Below, one piece after another: positions 8,258 through 15,673 of a stretch of 25,189 nt of DNA. The stretch is from positions 1 through 25,189 of the forward strand of contig LUCC01000010.1 in the NCBI GenBank assembly GCA_001593855.1, written 5' to 3'. The notes under the pieces were generated by a model that saw only the letters and a list, made by a program, of their open reading frames with translations, did no database searches and was not told the origin of the DNA. How positions within the stretch are numbered: position 1 is the first letter of the stretch; every line of letters begins with the position of its first letter. Both the position numbers and the translations under genes were made by a program. Origin of the DNA: Candidatus Hecatellales archaeon B24. GTDB taxonomy: Archaea; Thermoproteota; Bathyarchaeia; Hecatellales; Hecatellaceae.

Positions 8258-8817
8258 AGCTTCGAGAAGTCTTTTTCGCAACCTCCAACAGGGGTAAATT
8301 CATGGAGGTTGAAGCCTTAGCCTCCCAGTTCGGCTTGAAAGTCAGGATGGCCCCCTTAAAACCCTTGGAAATCCAGCATGAAAACCTTGCGGAGGTAGCT
8401 AAACACGCGGTTAGACAGGTTTTGAGGAGGCTTAAGGCTCCAGTTTTCGTTGAGGACGCAGGCCTCTTCATTGAAGCCCTAAACGGGTTTCCAGGCCCCT
8501 ACTCCTCCTACGTCTATAAAACCCTCGGCGTCAAAGGAGTTCTCAAACTGTTGGAGGGAAACAGCAACAGGAAAGCCTACTTCCTTTCAGCCATAGCCTT
8601 CGCAAAGCCTAGGTTGAAGGTTAAAGTCTTCCTCGGCAGAAGCGACGGCGTCATAGGCTGGGAGGCTAAGGGGGAAAGCGGCTTCGGCTTCGACCCCATC
8701 TTCCACCCTGAAGGCTTAAGGCAGACCTTCGCTGAGATGGGCTTGAAAGACAAAAACAGGTATTCGCATAGGGCTAAAGCCTTCAGGAAGCTTGCGGAGT
8801 GGCTGCTGAGAAATTAG
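8254..8817 (+). CDS. rdgB: XTP/dITP pyrophosphatase (HAM1/RdgB family)
   Basis: A 187-residue HAM1-family enzyme that hydrolyses XTP, dITP and ITP to monophosphates and so keeps deaminated purines out of DNA and RNA. Motifs in order: ATSNRGKFME (9-18), the catalytic pair Glu67-Asp68 in FVEDAGL, GFPGPYSSY (78-86), SGFGFDPIF (142-150) and SHRAKA (171-176) near the C-terminus. Length is normal. The start is GTG overlapping the gatB stop (GTGA). Its stop overlaps by a few bases the stop of the small minus-strand ORF at 8814-8975. Confidence 0.95.
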   Translation: MKLREVFFATSNRGKFMEVEALASQFGLKVRMAPLKPLEIQHENLAEVAKHAVRQVLRRLKAPVFVEDAGLFIEALNGFPGPYSSYVYKTLGVKGVLKLLEGNSNRKAYFLSAIAFAKPRLKVKVFLGRSDGVIGWEAKGESGFGFDPIFHPEGLRQTFAEMGLKDKNRYSHRAKAFRKLAEWLLRN

Positions 8818-8975
8818 TCTCCCTCCTCCACTACGGCTTTTATGGGTGGAGTTTTAAGTCTTCCCACATCCCTCTCTTCAGGTTCACTTTCCAGAATGGA
8901 AATCCAAGCCATAAGCTCGTCAACCTTCTCCTCAGACTCCCTTCTAGAGGCTTTCAGGCCTCCAGCCTTCTTCAA
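8814..8975 (-). CDS. Small hypothetical protein, 53 residues
   Basis: A short frame between rdgB and the glycosylase gene, too short for most ORF callers. It starts with TTG at 8975 preceded five bases earlier by GAGGGGAG, a strong ribosome-binding site, and ends overlapping the rdgB stop. The product is charged: a basic N-terminus (KKAGGLKASRRESEEK), a short helix VDELMAWISILESE near 18-31, and a C-terminus rich in Pro and acidic residues (KTPPIKAVVEEGD). It lies 48 bases downstream of the glycosylase stop on the same strand and could be the last gene of that operon. Codon use resembles neighbouring genes. I recognise no family and propose no function. Without it, 206 bases between 8818 and 9023 would be non-coding. 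Confidence 0.5.
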   Translation of the reverse strand: MKKAGGLKASRRESEEKVDELMAWISILESEPEERDVGRLKTPPIKAVVEEGD

Positions 8976-9023
8976 GTTCTCTCCCCTCAGACGTAAAGTT
9001 TTAGCAGGGAGAACAGTTAAAGG

Positions 9024-9938
9024 TTATATTCCGGACCTGTAAGCCATGAGCAGGTAGACAGTTACGTCCAGCATGAACTCGCCGAACCTTTCTCCGGCGA
9101 ACTTTCTGACAGCCTCTCCACTTTGAAGTTTCCCGTTAAAGTAATAATGGGATATAGCTTTTCTGACGCCTAGGTCGTCGGCGGGGATTACGTTTAACCC
9201 CATGGAAGCTGCCATCACAAGCTCAGCTGACCATCTACCTAAACCCTTGAAAGCCGTGAGGCGGCTGACTATTTCCTCCCGGCTTAGCCCGTGAAGCTCT
9301 TCAGGGTTAAAGTTTCCCAGCGAGACCTCCTTGGAGAAGGCTTTAATGTATTCAGCCTTCCTTCTGCTAAGCCCGCAGTCTCTAAGCTCCTTAACCCCGG
9401 CTTCTGCAAGAGTTTCAGCGCTAGGGAAACTGTAGACTTTCTCCCCTAGGAAAAAGGTGTACTCGCCGAACCTTTCGACCAGGTTTGCTGTTAGATGTTC
9501 AGCAACCCTCAGCGAAATTTGCTGCTGAATTATGGCTTTCACAATCCCCTCGTAAAGGTTTGCAGCCATAAGGCCTGCCCTGCCGAATCCGTGGAGGCAA
9601 CGCTTAACCTTTCTGAGAACCCTGTCTCTCCCCATGAACCTGTAAAGTTCACGGGGGTAAGCTATCCCGTGGAGGCGGAAAATAAGGTTCAGAAGCCTCT
9701 GCCTATGCTTCAAGCCTGCGGAGGTCGTTGAAACCAGCAGCCTCGGCTTTTCAATGCTTCCCTGCGAGCTGACCATTACCGGGATGAGTTCCCCGTTGAT
9801 TTTGAATGCTCTAAACCATTTTCCTTCCTTAACGAAGGCTGGAGTAGGCCTTTCAGGCAGAACGTTAAACTTAAGCTTCAGATTCCAGTTGAAGGGGAAA
9901 CTTAAAGGCAGAATCCACCGTTCAGCCTTCAACCACAC
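9024..9938 (-). CDS. DNA-3-methyladenine glycosylase II-like (HhH-GPD, AlkA type)
   Basis: A 304-residue base-excision repair glycosylase that removes alkylated bases from DNA. The helix-hairpin-helix is LTAFKGLGRWSAEL (227-240), followed by the Gly/Pro-rich loop and catalytic Asp255 in PADDLGVRK, as in AlkA. The N-terminal about 90 residues are strand-rich, as in the AlkA/OGG N-domain. AANLYEGIVKAIIQQQIS (125-142) is the usual first helix of the HhH-GPD core with the QQQ/QQIS signature. There is no C-terminal Cys cluster, so it is not an EndoIII/MutY iron-sulfur enzyme. The start is GTG at 9938 with no strong ribosome-binding site, so the exact N-terminus is uncertain. Confidence 0.87.
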   Translation of the reverse strand: MWLKAERWILPLSFPFNWNLKLKFNVLPERPTPAFVKEGKWFRAFKINGELIPVMVSSQGSIEKPRLLVSTTSAGLKHRQRLLNLIFRLHGIAYPRELYRFMGRDRVLRKVKRCLHGFGRAGLMAANLYEGIVKAIIQQQISLRVAEHLTANLVERFGEYTFFLGEKVYSFPSAETLAEAGVKELRDCGLSRRKAEYIKAFSKEVSLGNFNPEELHGLSREEIVSRLTAFKGLGRWSAELVMAASMGLNVIPADDLGVRKAISHYYFNGKLQSGEAVRKFAGERFGEFMLDVTVYLLMAYRSGI

Positions 9939-9965
9939 CAGCCATTAACAGTTACCGTGAAGGCT

Positions 9966-10259
9966 TCAGCCGCCTCCAAAAGCTGGCAGGATAGCTACGA
10001 TGTTCCCATCCTTCAGGGGAGCTTTAAGGCCTCCCATTAGGGCTATGCTTTTACCGTCCACCATTACTATCAGGTTTGGCCTAACCTCGCCTTTCTCGAA
10101 GACATATTCCACAAATTTCGGGCCGTAGCGTCTTGAAAGGCTGTCTAAGAGCTCTCCTACGGTGGCCTTTGGCGGAAGCCTCACAACCTCCTCTCTCTTA
10201 CCGGTAATGTCTCTAAGGGTGGTGAAGAACTCAACTTTAACCTTCACGTATTCTTCCAA
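9966..10259 (-). CDS. MoaD/ThiS-family sulfur carrier (ubiquitin-like)
   Basis: A 97-residue beta-grasp protein ending in Phe-Gly-Gly-Gly. The exposed C-terminal Gly-Gly is adenylated by an E1-like enzyme and then thiocarboxylated, or joined to target proteins, in molybdopterin synthesis, tRNA thiolation or archaeal SAMP conjugation. The pattern is VKVEFFTTLRDITGKREEVV (7-26), PKATVGELLDSLSRRYG (29-45) and the closing strand GNIVAILPAFGGG, typical of MoaD. The start TTG at 10259 follows GGTGG; no better start is present. It is 27 bases from the glycosylase start on the same strand, and divergent from the uS15 operon. No molybdopterin genes lie nearby, so which pathway it serves is open. Confidence 0.85.
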   Translation of the reverse strand: MEEYVKVKVEFFTTLRDITGKREEVVRLPPKATVGELLDSLSRRYGPKFVEYVFEKGEVRPNLIVMVDGKSIALMGGLKAPLKDGNIVAILPAFGGG

Positions 10260-10330
10260 GGGAGGCCCACCATTAAACCTAGAAGGAACATCAAGTCTTC
10301 TTAAGAGTTTCCCCGAGGGAAAGCCTAAAA

Positions 10331-10340
10331 TTCTTATAAG
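10331..10340 (+). promoter_or_regulatory. Putative TATA box for the uS15 operon
   Basis: TTCTTATAAG lies 43 bases before the uS15 ATG, in the 123-base gap between the divergent MoaD and uS15 genes. The distance allows a leader of about 15-20 bases containing the strong ribosome-binding site GGGGAGG. Confidence 0.5.
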
Positions 10341-10382
10341 TAACCCGCCCTTTTATTTTTCCGCTTAGGGGAGGCCTTGAAG

Positions 10383-10832
10383 ATGGCACGCATTCACACT
10401 CACAGGAGGGGAAGCTCACATTCAACCAGGCCTATAGGCAGAAGACCTCCCTCCTGGTGTACCTATAAGCCTGAAGAGGTTGAAGCCCTAGTTGTCAAGC
10501 TTGCCAAGGAAGGACGGCCTCCCAGCGAGATAGGCATCATCCTGAGAGACCAGTACGGCATACCGCTGGTTAAACCCATAACGGGAAAAAGCGTCACGGA
10601 AATCCTAGAGGAGGCAGGGCTTGCCTTAAGGCTTCCTGAAGACCTGGCGAACCTGCTTGAGAAGCAGAAGCAGATGGTTAGACACTTGGAGAAGCATAGG
10701 GCTGACAAGAAAAATGTTCACAGCCTTCAACTGCTTGAATCCCGCATTCACAGGCTTATAAAGTATTATCGAAGGCTTAACAGGCTTCCACCGGACTTCA
10801 AGTATAAGCCTGTCTCAGCAACCTTCATGTAG
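10383..10832 (+). CDS. rps15: 30S ribosomal protein uS15
   Basis: A 149-residue uS15 of the archaeal/eukaryotic length (bacterial S15 is about 89). It starts MARIHTHRRGSSHSTRP, the conserved N-terminal extension, and ends with the four-helix core containing HLEKHRADKKNVHSLQLLES (101-120) and the conserved RRLNRLPPDFKYKP (133-146). I chose ATG at 10383 rather than TTG at 10377 because the GGGGAGG site is eight bases from the ATG but only two from the TTG, and family members begin MARxH. It leads a group with the RecJ-like nuclease and Pcc1, an arrangement found in many archaea. Confidence 0.96.
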   Translation: MARIHTHRRGSSHSTRPIGRRPPSWCTYKPEEVEALVVKLAKEGRPPSEIGIILRDQYGIPLVKPITGKSVTEILEEAGLALRLPEDLANLLEKQKQMVRHLEKHRADKKNVHSLQLLESRIHRLIKYYRRLNRLPPDFKYKPVSATFM

Positions 10833-10858
10833 ATTTTCCGTTAAAGGTTGAAGCTGCT

Positions 10859-12298
10859 ATGGCTGGCAGGGTTGAGGAATTCTTTAAAGCCTGCAGTAAG
10901 GCTGGAAAGGTTCTGGCATCCCACGTTGAAAACTACGGGTTCATACCTATTTTCACCCATGACGACCCAGACGGCCTGACAGCCGGAGCCATCCTTGGGC
11001 AAGCTGTGAAAAGGCTTGGAGGCTGCTTCCACATCAGGGTTTTAGACCGGGTTACCGAAGGCCTCGTAAAGGAAATTGAAAGCTCAGCAGGCCACAGCCT
11101 ATACGTTTTCAGCGAGATTGGAAGCGGATACGTAGACCTGCTTAAGCCCCTAACCTCCAAAGGCGAAATTCTCGTTTTAGACCATCATAAGCCCTTGAAG
11201 GATGTAGAATACCCGAAGCTAACCCATGTTAACCCTCACCATTACGGCATCGACGGGGCCAGCGAGGTCAGCGGGTCGGCAGTATGCTACTTCACAGCTA
11301 AAAGCATAGACGCTGAAAACGTGGACTTAGCCCCCCTAGCGGTCGTCGGAGCCCTAGGAGACCTGCAGGATAAAGACTATGGGAGAAGACTTGGCGGCCT
11401 CAACCTTCAAGTGGTTGAAGACGCTGAGAAAGCTGGACTGCTCACGGTATCCACAGACCTAATGTTCTATGGCAGAGAAACCAGGCCTCTTCACAAGGCT
11501 ATAGCCTCCACCATGAACCCTTTCATTCCGGGGCTAAGCGGAGCTGAAGACCGGTGCTACGGCTTCCTGGTGAACCTTGGAATAAAGCTTAGAGAAAACG
11601 AGAGATGGAGAACCCCGGCGGAGTTAACCCACGGGGAAAAAGAGAAAATCTTCTCTGAAATCACCGCTTACCTGGCTTCTAAAGGCTTCAAGTCAGCCTC
11701 CATCTTCCAGCTTATAGGCGAAGTATACACGCTGACCCGGGAGGATAAGCTTACGCCTCTAAGGGATGGAAGAGAGTGCGCCTCACTTCTTAACGCCTGC
11801 TCGAAAATGGAGAAGCCGGGGCTGGCTCTCTCCTTATGCTTCGGCGAGCGGGGTGAAGCCCTAGAGGAGGCTCAGAAGCTTTTTAACGAGTATAGGAGAG
11901 CCATATCTGAAGCCATAAACAGGCTGCTGGAAGAGAAGGACAGGGTGAAAGCTTTGGAAAGCCTATACTTGGTTGAGGGCTACGGGCTTGTAGACGAGCG
12001 TAAGCTCAGCCCTGTGGCAAGCCTTCTATCCTCCTCCGACACGCTGGGGCAGGATAAGCCCATGATGGTTGTAACCGAAACCGGGGAGGGTGAAGTGAAG
12101 GTTTCAGCCCGGACCAGTCGAACCCTGGCAAGCCGGGGAGTGAACCTTGGCGAAATTTTAAGGGTGGCAGCTGAAGCTGTTGGAGGCAGAGGTGGAGGGC
12201 ACAGCGTGGCTGCGGGGGCAACCCTTCCAAGAGAAGCCTTTGAAGGATTTCTCGAGAAGGTTAAGCTTATGGTTGGGGAGAGCCTTGGAAAAGGCTGA
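10859..12298 (+). CDS. Archaeal RecJ-like DHH exonuclease (GAN type)
   Basis: A 479-residue DHH-family phosphoesterase. Visible motifs are HDDPDGLTAG (34-43, motif I), SEIGSG (85-90, motif II position), LDHHKP (107-112, the DHH motif), and GALGDLQD (164-171, motif IV). The C-terminal DHHA1 domain ends with the RNA/DNA-binding signature GGRGGGHSVAAGA. In archaea such proteins include GAN, the GINS-associated 5'-3' exonuclease of the replisome, and RecJ-like RNases. Motif II has Glu86 where Asp is more common. The gene is 26 bases after uS15 and overlaps the Pcc1 start, so uS15-RecJ-Pcc1 form one transcription unit. Confidence 0.9.
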   Translation: MAGRVEEFFKACSKAGKVLASHVENYGFIPIFTHDDPDGLTAGAILGQAVKRLGGCFHIRVLDRVTEGLVKEIESSAGHSLYVFSEIGSGYVDLLKPLTSKGEILVLDHHKPLKDVEYPKLTHVNPHHYGIDGASEVSGSAVCYFTAKSIDAENVDLAPLAVVGALGDLQDKDYGRRLGGLNLQVVEDAEKAGLLTVSTDLMFYGRETRPLHKAIASTMNPFIPGLSGAEDRCYGFLVNLGIKLRENERWRTPAELTHGEKEKIFSEITAYLASKGFKSASIFQLIGEVYTLTREDKLTPLRDGRECASLLNACSKMEKPGLALSLCFGERGEALEEAQKLFNEYRRAISEAINRLLEEKDRVKALESLYLVEGYGLVDERKLSPVASLLSSSDTLGQDKPMMVVTETGEGEVKVSARTSRTLASRGVNLGEILRVAAEAVGGRGGGHSVAAGATLPREAFEGFLEKVKLMVGESLGKG

Positions 12299-12563
12299 GG
12301 TTAAGGTTGAAGCTAAAATCAGGGTAGACTTTGGAAGCGTGAGGCTAGCGGAGGCTGTGGCTTCAGCTGTAAGCCCCGACAACAGGCCTCTCCCTAGAGG
12401 GCTTAAAGTTGAAACTTGGAGGGAGAAAGGAAAACTTTTAGGAGTGGTTAAATGTTCTAGGGGTGTTAAAACCTTCCTTTCAACCCTTGACGACCTGCTT
12501 GCAGGCGTTCAAACAGCCGAGAAGGCTGTGGAGATGGTTAAAGGTGAAACCCGTAAAGGTTAG
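12285..12563 (+). CDS. pcc1: KEOPS complex subunit Pcc1
   Basis: A 92-residue Pcc1-like protein. Pcc1 forms the dimeric core of KEOPS, which with Kae1 makes the universal t6A37 modification of ANN-decoding tRNAs. The pattern is a strand AKIRVDF, a helix SVRLAEAVASAVSPDN, and RPLPRGLKVE, followed by a strand, the helix KTFLSTLDDLLAGVQTAEKAV and a polar end. I start it at TTG 12285, inside the end of the RecJ-like gene and just after GGGGAG, because this gives the usual family length of 80-95; the frame is open further upstream (to 12180), which would add residues that do not resemble Pcc1. Its position after a RecJ-like gene is a common archaeal neighbourhood and supports the call. Confidence 0.83.
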   Translation: MEKAEVKVEAKIRVDFGSVRLAEAVASAVSPDNRPLPRGLKVETWREKGKLLGVVKCSRGVKTFLSTLDDLLAGVQTAEKAVEMVKGETRKG

Positions 12564-14116
12564 GATGAAGCTTACATGCCATATAAACCTGAGCAGGGAA
12601 ACCCCTGAAAGCGTAGGCCTCATAGGCGAGCTCGTGGAGAAAGCCAACCGGGAGACGTTTCTCAAAGGAGTCTCAGAAGCCTACAGGGATGAGGCAGCTC
12701 GAATAGAAGGGTGGAAGCTTGAAGGCTCCAGGCTTACGGTTGAATTAGCCTCCGGTTCAAGGGTTAGAGCTCCCTCAGCCGTCTTACGCTTCAGGAAGCT
12801 GCTTGCCGAGGAGTTAGGTAGAAAATTCAGGGTTGGAGTTCGAGGGGTTGAAGTTCCAAGGCTGACGATTAGGCTTGAAGGCTTAAAGGTTGAAGGAGAC
12901 GTCCTCCGCAGAATCCGAGGCCTCGAGTATGTTGGAGAGGCTGATGTTGAAGGGGAAACGCTGACTTTAAACCTTAACCCGCTGGGTGAGGCTGAGCTTA
13001 GACGTAACGCTGTGGACAGGCTTTTAGGGCTTGTCTTGAAGCTGGCTGAGGAAGCTGGGAGACCGCAGGCCGTTGAAGTTCACCCGGTGGTCATGCAGGG
13101 GCCTCAACGCCCGGTGAAGTTCAGGGGAGACCCTGCAAGGGTGGCTGTTAGGCTTGGATGGGTTAAAGAGTTTCCAGGCCGTGGCCAGTGGGTTTACACT
13201 CCTCCCTACGTGAGGCTTCTGGAGGCTGTTGAGCAGATTCTCGTGGAGGAGGTTGCTGAGAAGCTTGGGTTCCAGCCTTTCCTGCTTCCGAAGCTTATCC
13301 CGTTGGAGGTTATGCGGAGGATGCCAGGCTACTTGGAGGACATCCCTGAAGGCATGTACTACGTTTGCCCTCCACCCAGAGACCCTGAAGCCTTTTCACG
13401 GTTCAAGCAAGCCTTAAGGGTTACTGGAACCGTTAAGAGAGAGCTTTTAATGGAAGCCTTGAAGGAGCCTGACTACGTGCTGGCTCCAGCCCAGTGTGAA
13501 CCCTTCTGGAACTTCTTCAGCCATGAAACCTTGAGGCTGGAGGACCTACCCTACAAGTTCTATGACAGAGCTGGCTGGACCTATAGGTGGGAGGGGGGAG
13601 GAGTTGAAGGCCTGGTACGCGTTCAAGAGTTTCGAAGGGTTGAACTTGTATATTTCGGAAGCCCGGACCAGGTGGTGGAGATTCGAGACCGGGTTAGAGA
13701 TGAAATCGTGAGGGTGGCGGACAAGCTTCTGGAAATGGAGTGGAGGGTTGTAGCAGCCTTACCCTTCTACATGCGGGGAGGCGAGGTAGGCGACATCTCT
13801 GAAAGCAGGAACGTAGCCGCCTACGACGGAAATCTACCTGCCCTACCGTGGTGAGAGAAACGAAGCTGAATGGCTTGAAATAGCCGGATGCTTCATTCAC
13901 AAGGACAAGTTCGTGAAAAGCTTCAGCATCCGGGAGGCAAAGAACAGGCCTCTCTGGACGGGGTGCACAGGTCTTGGAGTAACCAGGTGGGTGGCAGCCT
14001 TCCTGGCAACCCACGGCTTCAACCCTGAAGCCTGGCCTAAACCTGTAAAAAGAAAATTCAAAGGGTACAGGACGCCTAAAAGCCTCCAGTGGCCTAAAGG
14101 CCTTGAAGAAACCTGA
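12544..14116 (+). CDS. serS: Type-2 (methanogen-type) seryl-tRNA synthetase, split by a frameshift
   Basis: This encodes the rare second form of SerRS, which charges tRNA-Ser with serine and uses a zinc ion in its active site. Part one runs from GTG 12544 (or ATG 12565) to TGA 13854; part two continues one frame over from about 13829 to TGA 14116. Joined by skipping one base, they give about 523 residues, the family length (about 500-515). Candidate zinc ligands are Cys in APAQCEPFW, Glu 49 residues later in FRRVEL, and Cys in LWTGCTGLGVTRW about 107 residues further, close to the spacing I recall for the Methanosarcina enzyme. The last ligand and motif 3 are in part two, so part one alone should be inactive. 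After AAYD, frame one reads GNLPALPW-stop, while the shifted frame reads EIYLPYRGE and continues with family-like sequence. Sequencing error, true lesion or recoding are all possible. Confidence 0.85.
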
Positions 14117-14128
14117 GTTAAGTGCAGG

Positions 14129-14608
14129 CTACTTTTCCCCACGGCCTTTTCCGCATATCCAGTTTGTTTTAGGGTCATTTCTGATAGCTGGATGGTGGGG
14201 GTCTGCCAGGATTACTTCGAACCACCGGTAGCGGCCGTCAGCAGCCACCTCATAGCTGTTCAAAACTTCTAGGTTGGGAAACTTCTTGGCAACCCTTTCC
14301 TCAGCTATCTGCCTTACGCTTTTCGCTCCAGTAACCTTTTTTACACCCATACGCTTGGGGCGGCGTCCTGCTCTTGGACGTCTACGCTTGAAGCCTCCTC
14401 TGGGAACCCTAACCCTTACAACCACGTAGCCTTGCTTGGCTCTCCAGCCTAGGGCTCTGGCTCTTGGAAGCTTCGTAGGCCTTTCAACTCTGGCTACGGC
14501 TGGCCCCCTACGCCAGCGGATAAGCCTCTGCCTTAAAGACTCTTTCAAAGCAGGATTTCTGCCAGCACCCCTCCAAAGCTGTGAAAGATGAGCGTAGGCT
14601 CCAGGCAT
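14129..14608 (-). CDS. rpl15e: 50S ribosomal protein eL15
   Basis: A 159-residue archaeal/eukaryotic ribosomal protein eL15, a basic protein bound deep in the large-subunit rRNA. It shows AYAHLSQLWR (4-13), RLIRWRRGPAVARVERPTKL (28-47), RARALGWRAKQGYVVVRVRV with the strongly conserved GYVVVRVRV segment, and GRRPKRMGVKKV. The C-terminal part with NSYEVAADGRYRWFEVILAD and HHPAIRND is conserved. It is slightly shorter than most family members, lacking the arginine-rich tail. It is the last gene of the minus-strand run and converges with serS, stops 12 bases apart. Confidence 0.95.
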   Translation of the reverse strand: MPGAYAHLSQLWRGAGRNPALKESLRQRLIRWRRGPAVARVERPTKLPRARALGWRAKQGYVVVRVRVPRGGFKRRRPRAGRRPKRMGVKKVTGAKSVRQIAEERVAKKFPNLEVLNSYEVAADGRYRWFEVILADPHHPAIRNDPKTNWICGKGRGEK

Positions 14609-14676
14609 CAGTCTAACACCAAATCCTTGAAAGGCTTAAAGGGTTAAAGAAGCGGAAGCTTAAAAAAATTGTGGAC

Positions 14677-15597
14677 TTAAGCCTGCTTGAAGAATTCTAT
14701 CACTTTTCTGGCGGCTGTTATGGAGGCAAGCTTCTGGGCTTCCGAGGTTTGAGCTCCAATGTGGGGAGTGCAGACGACGTTTGGAAGCGAGAGAAGCTTC
14801 ATGTTTCTCGGAGGCTCCTCCTCGTAGACGTCGAGGCCTGCCCCTCCAAGCCTTCCCGTTTTCAGGGCTTCCACCAACGCCTGCTCGTCTACTATGGCAC
14901 CCCTTGAAGTGTTTATAAGAATGGCTCCAGGCTTCATGAGAGCTATCTCCCTTTCACCTATCATGTGACGGGTTTCAGGGGTTAAAGGCACGTGAACGCT
15001 TACGATGTCGGCTTCGGAGAGAAGCTTCTCCAAGGAGACAACAGGCTCGCAGCCGTACCTCTGCGCATACTCGCTTCTGTCGACAATGTCGTAGAAGATT
15101 ACCCTCATATCCATGGCACGGCATGTCCTGGCTACCAGGCAGCCTATTCTGCCAAGCCCTATGATGCCGAGGGTTTTACCTCTAAGCCCCAACCCTACAA
15201 ACTTCTCCTTGCTCCATCCTCCGCCTTTAACCATCCTGTCGGCTTCAGGAAGCCTTCTCGCAACAGCCAGCATTAGGGCGACGGTCAGCTCGGCTACGGC
15301 GAAGGAAACAGCTTCAGGCGTGTTCTCAACTTTTACGCCTAACTCTCCGGCAGCCTTCAGGTCTACGTTATCCAGTCCAACCCCAGCTCTAACCACAAGT
15401 TTAAGGTTGGGGGAGGCTTCCAGGATTTCCCTAGTCACCTTGGTCTTGCCTCGAACCAGCAGGGCTTCACATTCTTTGACAGCCTCCTTAAGCTGCTCCG
15501 GGCTGAGGTTAAGCTTCACATCCACCTTGAAACCTTCACGCCTGAGAAGTTCCAGCCCCTCCTCGCCAAGCCTGTCTGAAACAAGAACTCTAACCAT
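14677..15597 (-). CDS. serA: D-3-phosphoglycerate dehydrogenase, short form
   Basis: A 306-residue NAD-dependent dehydrogenase of the SerA family, oxidising 3-phosphoglycerate in the first step of serine synthesis. The NAD-binding motif is GIIGLGRIGCL (144-154) followed by Asp170. The catalytic set is Arg232 (NTSRGAIVDE), Glu261 (DVYEEEP) and His279 (CTPHIGAQ). RAGVGLDNVDL (70-80) is the family signature. It ends right after the catalytic domain, with no ACT or ASB domain, so serine feedback control of the E. coli kind is not expected. ATG 15597 is chosen over GTG 15603 because GGAGGA is six bases from the ATG. Related hydroxyacid dehydrogenases (glyoxylate or hydroxypyruvate reductase) remain possible. 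Confidence 0.87.
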   Translation of the reverse strand: MVRVLVSDRLGEEGLELLRREGFKVDVKLNLSPEQLKEAVKECEALLVRGKTKVTREILEASPNLKLVVRAGVGLDNVDLKAAGELGVKVENTPEAVSFAVAELTVALMLAVARRLPEADRMVKGGGWSKEKFVGLGLRGKTLGIIGLGRIGCLVARTCRAMDMRVIFYDIVDRSEYAQRYGCEPVVSLEKLLSEADIVSVHVPLTPETRHMIGEREIALMKPGAILINTSRGAIVDEQALVEALKTGRLGGAGLDVYEEEPPRNMKLLSLPNVVCTPHIGAQTSEAQKLASITAARKVIEFFKQA

Positions 15598-15650
15598 TTT
15601 CACTCCTCCAAACCCAAGATAGAAGGCGACAGCAACCGTTTAAAACCCTT

Positions 15651-15660
15651 AAGTATAAAT
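15651..15660 (-). promoter_or_regulatory. Putative TATA box for serA
   Basis: Read on the minus strand this is ATTTATACTT, about 54 bases before the serA ATG, with the GGAGGA ribosome-binding site between them. It lies in the 76-base gap after the GTPase gene and suggests serA, and perhaps eL15, has its own promoter. Confidence 0.45.
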
Positions 15661-15673
15661 GTGAGGATGAAAG

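Noticed and set aside
8799..9042. Two plus-strand frames of about 65 codons
   Set aside because: They lack ribosome-binding sites and are antisense to the better supported minus-strand small ORF and the end of the glycosylase gene.
12180..12284. Upstream extension of the Pcc1 frame
   Set aside because: The 35 extra codons lie within the RecJ-like gene and do not resemble Pcc1; TTG 12285 gives the family length.
12463..12543. Upstream extension of the SerRS frame
   Set aside because: These codons overlap Pcc1 in another frame and have no SerRS likeness; GTG 12544 or ATG 12565 fits better.
13829..13854. Programmed frameshifting as the preferred explanation for serS
   Set aside because: There is no slippery heptamer, strong stimulatory hairpin or known archaeal +1 recoding signal visible at the joint, so a sequencing error or lesion is more likely.
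15113..15622. A 169-codon open frame on the plus strand
   Set aside because: It is the antisense of serA, has Ser/Thr/Pro-rich shadow composition, and serA has a full set of catalytic residues on the other strand.
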